From: Acetobacterium woodii DSM 1030
GTDB lineage: Bacteria; Bacillota; Clostridia; Eubacteriales; Eubacteriaceae
DNA length: 64,000 nucleotides
Direction of reading: 5' to 3'
Assembly: GCF_000247605.1 (NCBI RefSeq)
Contig: NC_016894.1
Span: 3,980,778-4,044,777, forward strand
This document shows, piece by piece, positions 31,280 to 38,395 of this stretch. The stretch's first letter is position 1; each line of letters begins with the position of its first letter. A model generated the notes under the pieces. The model worked only from the letters and a program-made list of their open reading frames with translations, did no database searches and was not told where the DNA came from. The translations under genes were made by a program, and so were the position numbers.

Positions 31280-33391
31280 TTAATAATTATGATCGGGATT
31301 TATCTCGGTGTTTACACCGACCGCTTCTTTTTCAATCCTCTTTTTCTTGATCGTTGTCAATAAAATGGTTGCCACAAAGAATACCACCAGATAAACAACC
31401 AGAATCATAAAGCTATGCCAATAATCACCCGATATAGCTCCCGTGATCGTATCTTTAAACAACACCACTGAATAAGTCATTGGCATAAATGGATACAGGA
31501 TCTGGAAGAATTTCGGCACGGTCTCAATCGGAAATGTTCCCCCACATGAAGTTAGCTGAAGAATCAGCAAAGTCAATGCCACAAATTTTCCGGCGTCACC
31601 CATATGAATGATACAAAATTGGACAATCGCTAAAAACGTCATTGAAACCAGACAAACAGAGATAAAATAAAGCCCCGTATGCGCGATTTCCAGTCCTAGA
31701 GCATATTTGATAATACCACCCAATAAGACCGCTTGGGCCAGCCCCAGCAGCAGATAGATAAAACTTCTGGCGGTCTTGTTGCTGCTTTCCCGCGATAAAA
31801 TCTTAAATTTTTGATCGGCATCAAAATAAATCCCAAAGAAAATAATTAACGCGCCAACCCACAGCGACAATGACATAAAATATGGTGAAAAATAAGTTCC
31901 ATAATTAGCAATCGGATCAATGATCTCATCATCGACGCTAACCGGCTCGCTGACATAGCTGCCTAAACCATCGAGTTTTGCTGAATCGGCATTAGCATCA
32001 GTAATGGCTGTTGTTACTCCATCCTGAGCGGTCGTAATCCCGTTGTTAAGTTGCTTTTGCCCATCGGCCAAGGTCGTTGCCCCATCGGCCAGCGTCGAGG
32101 CTCCGTCTGCTAACGTGTATACGCCATTGGTTAAAGTCGAGGCTCCATCTGATAAAGCCGAAGCCCCGGATTTTAACGACGATGCGCCACTGGATACTGC
32201 GGTTGCTCCCGAAGAGATGCTTTCCGCAGCATTATTTAATTGCCCGGATGCGGCACTCACGGTTGCAATCCCGCTATCGAGATTACTGGTTCCGGCGGCT
32301 AATCCCTCCATCCCGGCGGCAATGGCATCTGATGCCCCGCTGAGTTGGCTGCCAGCGGCTTCGAGTTGAGCAATGCTTTCGGCATTATCACTTGACGCCA
32401 TATTCTGAATAAATGCTGCAAACTCCGGATCTTGCATCAATTCCGGGTGTTCTCCAACAAAGCCCGAAATAAAGGCCGAGGTTTGATTGACATTTCCAAT
32501 GAGTGTATCCACACCTTCAGTATAGGCCTGAATTCCTTGATTTAGCTGATCAGTTCCCGCGGCTAAGGTGTTTGCTCCATCATTCACCTGTTCTGAACCG
32601 CTTTTTAAACTGCTGATCCCGGCATTAAAATCGGAAAATTTCGAGGCGAATTCGCTTGTCCCCGCCGCCAGTGTTTGTGTTCCCGATGCTAATGTCTGAC
32701 TACCGGCCGCTAATGCCTGGCTTCCCGATTCAAGCGATTCCGAACCGGAAGCCAGTTCCTGTGTGCCAGCCTGCAAAGAATGCGTTCCGTCCGCTAACGT
32801 CTGAGAACCGTCTACTAATTTTGATGATCCGTTAGCAAGCTCGGTCAGCCCATTATTCAGGGTGCCTAACTGTTCCGGAACTTTGGCCACCTGATCGGTC
32901 AGGTTGTTGACAATTTCTCCTGAGATATTCTCCCTTAGACTGGTTTCCATTTGCATTTCAGCTTTTCCTAAAATCTGACTGGCCAGATAATTTCTTTTTT
33001 CATTAGGCGAGAAGATGATACTGGCCGTCTGTTTATTAACGGTTGCTGCTGAGGCAATATTTTTTGAAAAGTTTTTAGGAACCTCTATCATAGCATAATA
33101 ATCGGCGGCTTGGGTTCCCGCTTTGGCGGTTTCCTCATCCGTTATAACATACTTAAACGTGCCATCCTTGATCAATTCATCAACAAATTCGTCGCCCAGA
33201 TTTCGTTGCTGATCATTGATTGTTGCTCCGGCATCATTATTAACTAACGCAACCGGCAGATTTTCTAATTTTGAGTAAGGATCCCAAAATGCACTGAGAT
33301 AGAAAAAACTATACATAAGAGGAATAATAATAACCCCAATAATAACGACAACGCGTATAATATTGGTTTTAGTGTTTAATTTTTTATCCAT
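31280..33391 (-). CDS. YhgE/Pip-family membrane protein
   Basis: 703 residues. N-terminal membrane helix (NIIRVVVIIGVIIIPLMYSFFYL) and LPVALVNNDAGATINDQQRNLGDEFVDEL, the Pip signature; then a long extracellular stalk (residues ~170-470) made of many copies of an 11-residue pattern such as LASGTQTLAAG / LADGASTLADG; then five or so C-terminal helices (from about residue 515: SLWVGALIIFFGIYF to IPFMPMTYSVV-like and MILVVYLVVFFVATILL). The family includes phage infection protein of lactococci and ABC-2-type export components. The adjacent TetR gene suggests substrate-controlled expression. Confidence 0.88.
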   Translation of the reverse strand: MDKKLNTKTNIIRVVVIIGVIIIPLMYSFFYLSAFWDPYSKLENLPVALVNNDAGATINDQQRNLGDEFVDELIKDGTFKYVITDEETAKAGTQAADYYAMIEVPKNFSKNIASAATVNKQTASIIFSPNEKRNYLASQILGKAEMQMETSLRENISGEIVNNLTDQVAKVPEQLGTLNNGLTELANGSSKLVDGSQTLADGTHSLQAGTQELASGSESLESGSQALAAGSQTLASGTQTLAAGTSEFASKFSDFNAGISSLKSGSEQVNDGANTLAAGTDQLNQGIQAYTEGVDTLIGNVNQTSAFISGFVGEHPELMQDPEFAAFIQNMASSDNAESIAQLEAAGSQLSGASDAIAAGMEGLAAGTSNLDSGIATVSAASGQLNNAAESISSGATAVSSGASSLKSGASALSDGASTLTNGVYTLADGASTLADGATTLADGQKQLNNGITTAQDGVTTAITDANADSAKLDGLGSYVSEPVSVDDEIIDPIANYGTYFSPYFMSLSLWVGALIIFFGIYFDADQKFKILSRESSNKTARSFIYLLLGLAQAVLLGGIIKYALGLEIAHTGLYFISVCLVSMTFLAIVQFCIIHMGDAGKFVALTLLILQLTSCGGTFPIETVPKFFQILYPFMPMTYSVVLFKDTITGAISGDYWHSFMILVVYLVVFFVATILLTTIKKKRIEKEAVGVNTEINPDHNY

Positions 33392-33550
33392 TTTCCGCTC
33401 CTTTCTTTTACTTTAAGGAGTATAGCACGCTCAAATCTTCTTGTAATTATACGATTATCAAAAATTGTCGGAAATTTAGACAAACACGCCTATTTGTCTA
33501 AAAATGAAAACGGTCTCCTTATTTTTCTTAAGGTTTTTAAATACAAATAA

Positions 33551-33757
33551 AAAAAAGAATCCCTTTAATAATAAAGGAATTCTCAAACTGTAGGCAAAGT
33601 ACGCTGTCGTACTGACCATGATTAATCAGGTTGTTTGCATCAGAGCGGACACGGCTTAAGCCTGTCCGATTCTGCCGCAAACAAACGATTAATCATTGTT
33701 GGTACAACTTTTTCGCCAACCTAAAAATCCCTTTTATTATTAAAGGAATTCTTTTTC
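33551..33757. repeat. About 200-bp imperfect palindromic element (MITE-like or large hairpin)
   Basis: The stretch is a single long imperfect inverted repeat centred on GGCTTAAGCC at 33653-33662. Both halves share, from outside in, an AAGAAT-YCCTTTAATAATAAA block, a GGC/GTTGGC block, a GTAC segment, ATGATTAATC, TTGTTTGC and CGGACA. The outer blocks are themselves near palindromes (AATCCCTTTAATAATAAAGG). It fills most of the 373-base gap between trxA and the YhgE gene and contains no gene. It may end trxA transcription and may be a mobile palindromic repeat. Confidence 0.7.
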
Positions 33758-33764
33758 TTGTTTA

Positions 33765-34085
33765 TTAGCCGGCATAATAATTAAGTTTATCCAACAATAC
33801 GCCTTTTGACTGCAAACCAACAATGGTTTCCACCACTTCGCCGTTTTTAAAGATCTTAAGGGTCGGAACACTCATGACCCGGTATTCCTGCGCTAATGCT
33901 TGGCTTTGATCAATATCAACTTTATAAACCGAAGCGGTCTCCTTAACTTCACTGGACACCTCTTCTAAAATCGGGGCCAAAGCTTTACACGGTCCACACC
34001 AGATTGCAAAAAAGTCAACTAATACAACCCCCTCACTTTTTAAAACGAGATTACCAAATTCACTTTGATCTATTACTTTTGCCAT
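33765..34085 (-). CDS. trxA: Thioredoxin
   Basis: 106 residues with the active site FFAIWCGPCKALAP and the cis-Pro loop MSVPTLKIFKNGE. It reduces disulfides in the cytoplasm. The order IWCGPC rather than DWCGPC is a common variant. It follows the FMN oxidoreductase gene by 27 bases, so the two form an operon. A second thioredoxin gene lies at 40646. Confidence 0.94.
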   Translation of the reverse strand: MAKVIDQSEFGNLVLKSEGVVLVDFFAIWCGPCKALAPILEEVSSEVKETASVYKVDIDQSQALAQEYRVMSVPTLKIFKNGEVVETIVGLQSKGVLLDKLNYYAG

Positions 34086-34112
34086 TTTTACTCTCCTTTT
34101 ATATTTTTAATT

Positions 34113-34673
34113 TTACCCGATTGGGGTATTTATTTTTTCAGCAATTTCATCAAGTTCTTTTAAACACTTAATATTATCCGGCACCGACAACTCATCCGTA
34201 TGGGAAAATTGCACGAAACCAACTTCTTCACACTTCAGGGTTTTTTTATACCATTCTAACGTGTTATCGATCGCCTGGAACTGACGCGGATAATGTGGGG
34301 CGCCACCAACGCCAATAATAAGAATCTTTTTCTTACTGATATGAGAGCGATCTTTGAGATTATAAATCATTTGGGTTCGATCAATCAAGGCCTTTATTTT
34401 TGACGGAAGTGCACTAAAATAAACCGGACTTGCGACAATCAGTAAATCGCAGGTTTCCATTTTTTGATAGATTTCGGTCATGTCATCCTTAATGACACAT
34501 TCGCCCTGATGGGGAATACAATAATCGCAGGCCAAGCAGGCCTGAACGTCAATTTTGTTCACATTATAAACAAACAATTCATGTTTAACTTTAATTTGAC
34601 CCATGAAATGATCAAGTGCTTTCTGAGTATTCTGACCATTTCGATGACTTCCTAAAATTGCTACTATTTCCAT
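34113..34673 (-). CDS. NAD(P)H-dependent FMN oxidoreductase (flavodoxin-fold, iron-sulfur flavoprotein type)
   Basis: 186 residues. The FMN phosphate loop GSHRNGQNTQKAL, the cysteine cluster CLACDYCIPHQGECVIKDDM, typical of clostridial iron-sulfur flavoproteins or their Fe-S-less relatives, and VASPVYFSALPSKIKALIDR, the conserved SPVY region. It probably moves electrons from NAD(P)H or ferredoxin to an unknown acceptor. Coupled with trxA downstream; long leader upstream. Confidence 0.82.
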   Translation of the reverse strand: MEIVAILGSHRNGQNTQKALDHFMGQIKVKHELFVYNVNKIDVQACLACDYCIPHQGECVIKDDMTEIYQKMETCDLLIVASPVYFSALPSKIKALIDRTQMIYNLKDRSHISKKKILIIGVGGAPHYPRQFQAIDNTLEWYKKTLKCEEVGFVQFSHTDELSVPDNIKCLKELDEIAEKINTPIG

Positions 34674-34850
34674 TAGCGTTCCTTTCTTAATCCATATTTG
34701 TCAGTAGTTTCAAAATCCCGAAACCTTAAACAAAAGTTGCTTTAATCTTGGTTTTTACAAAGCGGCAATGTAGCTCCCGACACTTTTGTAATTACCACTC
34801 CAGCACTTGTCTTGCTTTAGCCTATTATACCCGATTTATTATCATAATAA
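34674..34850 (-). promoter_or_regulatory. Leader and promoter of the FMN oxidoreductase-trxA operon
   Basis: The 334 bases between 34674 and 35007 hold no gene. On the minus strand a TATAAT (34834-34829) is followed by about 150 bases of leader before the oxidoreductase start. It contains several potential stems, for example GGTTTC...GAAACT near 34705-34724, but no poly-U tail, and I could not match it to a riboswitch class. The rest of the gap is the terminator at 34896-34932 and AT-rich DNA. Confidence 0.45.
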
Positions 34851-34895
34851 CATCTCTTAATCATCAAGTTGCGCAACTTTTTTTTCAAAAAACAG

Positions 34896-34932
34896 AAAAA
34901 AACCGAAGCCGTGTGAAAAGCGTTCGGTTTTT
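34896..34932. terminator. Bidirectional terminator
   Basis: AAAAACCGAA (34898-34907) faces TTCGGTTTTT (34923-34932) with a 15-base loop; T runs on both strands. It ends transcription of the 163-residue gene at 35008-35499. Confidence 0.75.
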
Positions 34933-35007
34933 CCTAAAAACTTTGAAAGAGGGTAACTTGTTATGGCTAAATAATACCCTGCCAACCTTAAGTTTCCCTT
35001 AAAACTG

Positions 35008-35499
35008 TTATATTTTGACCTGTTTTTTTAACGATTCATAAAATTTTCCGGTACATTGGATCTTTGCACCGCAAATTTTTCCCTGTCTTTCATATTGAAT
35101 CACATATTTTCGTTTTCCGTCCATATTTGTCAGGGTAAAGTTGTACATTTGACCTTCAACTTTTTTTGCTTCTTCAGCCGGAAGAATCTTAATAATATCC
35201 TTAATTTTTATTTCAAAGACGGTTTTTTTCCAAAAAAATATTTTCCGTTCAATCGTAAAAATTTCATGGGTAATTAACATTTCGTAGACGGTTGTAATAT
35301 AACGTAATGAAATTAAAAAACCACCCATCATGATCACCAAACTGATCACGCCGACAATCGTTTTCAATCGATAATCTTCCAGGGTGTTCGCAAATTGATT
35401 GTACAAAACGGTATATCCAACAACAACGACCATTAATAATACCAGGGTAAACATACTAATTTGTTTGCTTTCAAGGGTTTCACGTGCTTTAACTGCCAT
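35008..35499 (-). CDS. Membrane protein with two helices and a PH-like domain
   Basis: 163 residues. Two transmembrane segments (MFTLVLLMVVVVGYTVLY and TIVGVISLVIMMGGFLISL) are followed by a soluble part YEMLITHEIFTIERKIFFWKKTVFEIKIKDIIKIL that resembles the bacterial PH domain of YdbS/YcxB-type proteins. Function not known. It is a single-gene unit with terminators on each side. Confidence 0.65.
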   Translation of the reverse strand: MAVKARETLESKQISMFTLVLLMVVVVGYTVLYNQFANTLEDYRLKTIVGVISLVIMMGGFLISLRYITTVYEMLITHEIFTIERKIFFWKKTVFEIKIKDIIKILPAEEAKKVEGQMYNFTLTNMDGKRKYVIQYERQGKICGAKIQCTGKFYESLKKQVKI

Positions 35500-35550
35500 A
35501 ATGCCTCCATGATTTTATACTATTTTTTCATTATAACCGATTAAACACAT

Positions 35551-35574
35551 AAAAAAAGAGCCAGGCTCTTTTTT
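35551..35574. terminator. Bidirectional terminator (rubredoxin gene and its neighbour)
   Basis: AAAAAAAGAGCC-AGGCTCTTTTTT, a perfect palindrome of about 12 bp arms directly behind the rubredoxin stop. Confidence 0.88.
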
Positions 35575-35585
35575 AATGTCATTTC

Positions 35586-35747
35586 TTAGTCTTCTGGTGA
35601 AAAATCTTCTTTCCCCACACCACATAAAGGACAAACCCAATCTTCGGGAATATCTTCAAAAGCAGTTCCCGGATTGATACCACCATCGGGATCGCCGACT
35701 TCGGGATCATAAACATAACCACAAATATCACATACGTATTTTTGCAT
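35586..35747 (-). CDS. Rubredoxin
   Basis: 53 residues, ATG 35747 with AAAGGAG upstream. [20 protein letters not shown] and [15 protein letters not shown] give the two C-x2-C pairs that hold a single iron, plus the conserved [12 protein letters not shown]. Cytoplasmic one-electron carrier; in anaerobes it serves oxygen and peroxide detoxification with flavodiiron proteins or rubrerythrin. Monocistronic between a terminator and an AT-rich gap of about 200 bases. Confidence 0.96.
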   Translation of the reverse strand: MQKYVCDICGYVYDPEVGDPDGGINPGTAFEDIPEDWVCPLCGVGKEDFSPED

Positions 35748-35940
35748 TTTTTTCTCCTTTCAATATCAATCAACTAATAAGCAATTGCGAAACTGATCAT
35801 AAAACTCACGGCAATTTCACAATTATCTAAACTACAATTGAGATCAAATTTATTTATAGTTGTTATTTACCCATCTTAATTAAATCTTAACACCGATAAT
35901 TCAAAATATAACAGTGCTAATAAAAAAACATCCTATGTTA

Positions 35941-35977
35941 AAAGCACCCTCCAGTTGCCTGAAAGGTGCCTTTTTTT
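35941..35977. terminator. Terminator after the ferredoxin gene
   Basis: AAAGCACC (35941-35948) faces GGTGCCTTT (35965-35973) followed by TTTT on the plus strand; on the minus strand the stem is followed by GCTTTTAAC. One bulged base in the stem. Confidence 0.6.
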
Positions 35978-35991
35978 GTTACTACTTCTTA

Positions 35992-36159
<168 letters not shown>

Positions 36160-36228
36160 CTAAAAAACCCTCCTTTTAGCATTAACAACATATTTATTAT
36201 ATCCTTTTTTGTTATGAAATCAAGATGA

Positions 36229-37068
36229 TTATTTGTCTTTTTTGATTTTTTCGTATTTTTTTACTTCGATTTCTTCAAGAAGATATTTTTTCACCTCGGT
36301 TTCGTCCTTGTTCACCTGCATTTTGACGAAAACGGTTTCTTCAAGAATACTTAATTTAAAGACTTCCCCTTCACCATCGGCCGTAATTACTTTCTGTCCA
36401 ACTTTAGGTAATTTTTTTGATACCGTTTCATAAAATTCCTGCTCATAGGTTAAACAACATAAAAGCCGTCCACAAATGCCGGATATTTTTGTCGAATTAA
36501 GCGATAGATTCTGCTCTTTCGCCATTTTAATGGACACTGGTGTAAAATCTCCCAACCATTGCGCACAACATGTGGTTCGCCCGCAAACACCCAATCCTTT
36601 AAATAATTTGGCCTCATCCCGAACTCCGATTTGGCGAAGTTCAATCCGCACTTTAAAAATCGAAGCCAGATCTTTGACCAGTTCTCTAAAATCAACCCGA
36701 CCTTCGGCGGTAAAATAGAAAATTGCTTTTTTCTGATCGAAGGTATATTCGACATCAATCAATTTCATTTCCAGCTTATGTTTTTTGGCTTTATTAATGA
36801 ACACCTCTTTCGCATCCTGCTCATTTTTCTTAAGTTTATTGTATTCGAGGGTATCATTTTCGGTCGCTTTGCGAATAACCGGTTTTACCGGGGCCACCAT
36901 TTCTTCTTCTTCCACCACTCTGGCAGTTAATGCAATTTCACCATATTCAACACCTCTGACAGTTTCAACAATAACTGGATCAAACTGCTCAAACTCAATA
37001 TCTAAGGGATCAAAATAATATATTTTTCCGACTTTTTTAAATCGTACGCCAACGACTGATTTTCCCAT
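36229..37068 (-). CDS. ricT: RicT/YaaT PSP1-domain protein
   Basis: 279 residues. PSP1 domain with KIYYFDPLDIEFEQFDPVIVETVRGVEYG at the N-terminus and the Cys clusters CGRTTCCAQW and CGRLLCCLTYEQEF, which in Bacillus RicT hold part of the [4Fe-4S] clusters of the RicA/F/T complex that controls RNase Y and phosphorelay. Follows holB by 5 bases, the same order as yaaT after holB in Bacillus. Confidence 0.92.
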   Translation of the reverse strand: MGKSVVGVRFKKVGKIYYFDPLDIEFEQFDPVIVETVRGVEYGEIALTARVVEEEEMVAPVKPVIRKATENDTLEYNKLKKNEQDAKEVFINKAKKHKLEMKLIDVEYTFDQKKAIFYFTAEGRVDFRELVKDLASIFKVRIELRQIGVRDEAKLFKGLGVCGRTTCCAQWLGDFTPVSIKMAKEQNLSLNSTKISGICGRLLCCLTYEQEFYETVSKKLPKVGQKVITADGEGEVFKLSILEETVFVKMQVNKDETEVKKYLLEEIEVKKYEKIKKDK

Positions 37069-37073
37069 TGGAT

Positions 37074-38060
37074 TTATCCTTTCTGAATTTTCATTATCTT
37101 AATGAAACATTTTTCCCATTGTAATCTTAAATTAACATTATATTGTATTGTCGCCATCAATTCAAACAAAGTTTTGATAATGGCCTGATTTTTTTCATTT
37201 TCCAGCAATTGATGGTAGGCCTTATGCGCCTGATTGGGCACTTCCTGATGGGGTAACGGATAACCGGCTAACAGCAGATCGATCTCATAAAACCAATGAA
37301 TAAAAAATTCCAGAATCTCCTGACTGGTGCCCTTATCGTTCGCTAAGGTTTCGGCCAACGTAAACACTTTAATCTGATCCCCTTTTAACAAACTATAAAG
37401 CTCTCTAAGATAGTGGGTTCGTTCTTTTTGGATTTCGCTGTTATTTAAAAAATATAACGCCATTCCCGGCGAACCACCAGCCGCCATTATCGCTTCAGCT
37501 TTAGCTTTTTGATCAAATTCTGGGTTGTCGGCTATTACTTTCTCGATATCCTTAAGACTCAGCGGTTGAAAATGGTAACTTTGACAACGCGATTGAATGG
37601 TTGGCAAAATCGCCTGCGGATGACTTGTCATCAGAATAAAGATATTATAGTTAAGCGGTTCTTCCAATGACTTAAGCAGGCTGTTTTGAGCTTCGGGGGT
37701 CATTTTTTCGGCCCCGTCAATAATATTAATCCGCCAATTGCCGGAGTAAGGTTTGATCGACAGCTCACTGATCATTTCGCGGACCTGACTTATTTTAATA
37801 CTGGCTTCGCCAGCTTTGGGCCCAATGATTTTTACATCAGGGTAATTATCATGATCAATCTGGGCACAAACTGCGCATTGACCATTGCCATGATGCGCCG
37901 ATTCCGGACACAAAAGTGCTTTAGCAAATTCCCGGGCCGTTTTCTTTTTTCCAATCCCATCGATTCCAGAAAAGAGGTAAGCATGGCTTACCTCTTTTCT
38001 GGCTATTTCTTTTTTTAGATGATTGGTGATACTTTGATGACCGTATATTTTTTCAAACAT
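37074..38060 (-). CDS. holB: DNA polymerase III delta' subunit
   Basis: 328 residues. KEVSHAYLFSGIDGIGKKKTAREFAKALLCPE is the P-loop region of the clamp loader, here with a GIDGIGKKKTA loop; the zinc Cys set follows (LLCPES, GNGQCAVCAQIDH); AQNSLLKSLEEPLNYNIFILMTSHP is the SRC/sensor area. Part of the clamp loader that places beta clamps on DNA. GAGAGGAAA precedes the start. Sits between ricT and the DUF2007 gene. Confidence 0.94.
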   Translation of the reverse strand: MFEKIYGHQSITNHLKKEIARKEVSHAYLFSGIDGIGKKKTAREFAKALLCPESAHHGNGQCAVCAQIDHDNYPDVKIIGPKAGEASIKISQVREMISELSIKPYSGNWRINIIDGAEKMTPEAQNSLLKSLEEPLNYNIFILMTSHPQAILPTIQSRCQSYHFQPLSLKDIEKVIADNPEFDQKAKAEAIMAAGGSPGMALYFLNNSEIQKERTHYLRELYSLLKGDQIKVFTLAETLANDKGTSQEILEFFIHWFYEIDLLLAGYPLPHQEVPNQAHKAYHQLLENEKNQAIIKTLFELMATIQYNVNLRLQWEKCFIKIMKIQKG

Positions 38061-38083
38061 TTTTTTCCTCTCAAAAAAATCGC

Positions 38084-38395
38084 TTAATTAGGTTTATTTT
38101 TTTCCTCTTCGCTGTCATCGTAATCATCCGCATCCAGGCCTAATTCTTCATCCAATTCAGCACTGAATTCTTCATAATCGAGCAACCGCACCGCCTCGTC
38201 AAAATCACTTTCTTTAACAAAAACTTCAATATGTGCCGGAGTAAAGTTCCCCATGAAAATACTTCTGATCGGGCCGCCAAAACCTTTTTCTTTTGTAATA
38301 ACCGGGATACCGTTGGCACTCAGATAATTTTTAAGCAGAATAAAATCCATATCCGTATCTGCCATGGTCAAATAGATATACTGATCTTCAATCAT
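38084..38395 (-). CDS. DUF2007-type small protein
   Basis: 103 residues. YLTMADTDMDFILLKNYLSANGIPVITKEKGFGGPIRSIFMG, then HIEVFVKESDFDEAVRLLDYEE follows the DUF2007 (putative prokaryotic signal-transducing) pattern, with a very acidic C-terminus. In Bacillus this position holds yaaQ/yaaR (cyclic-di-AMP receptor), which are not recognisable here. It overlaps the upstream fusion gene by 8 bases and has AGGAG upstream. Confidence 0.72.
   Translation of the reverse strand: MIEDQYIYLTMADTDMDFILLKNYLSANGIPVITKEKGFGGPIRSIFMGNFTPAHIEVFVKESDFDEAVRLLDYEEFSAELDEELGLDADDYDDSEEEKNKPN

Noticed and set aside
31500..32900. Repeats in the YhgE/Pip gene as a DNA repeat array
   Set aside because: The 11-residue protein pattern is degenerate at DNA level and belongs to the stalk of this protein family, so it is not a CRISPR or mobile repeat.
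34740..34830. ZTP riboswitch in the oxidoreductase leader
   Set aside because: A CTGG...CGGGAGC...GCCGC order is faintly similar, but the conserved CCGCCUGGGC end is absent and the downstream gene is not a folate or purine gene.
35579..35773. 64-codon frame over the rubredoxin region
   Set aside because: It is the wrong frame; the real product is the 53-residue rubredoxin at 35586-35747 with both C-x2-C pairs.
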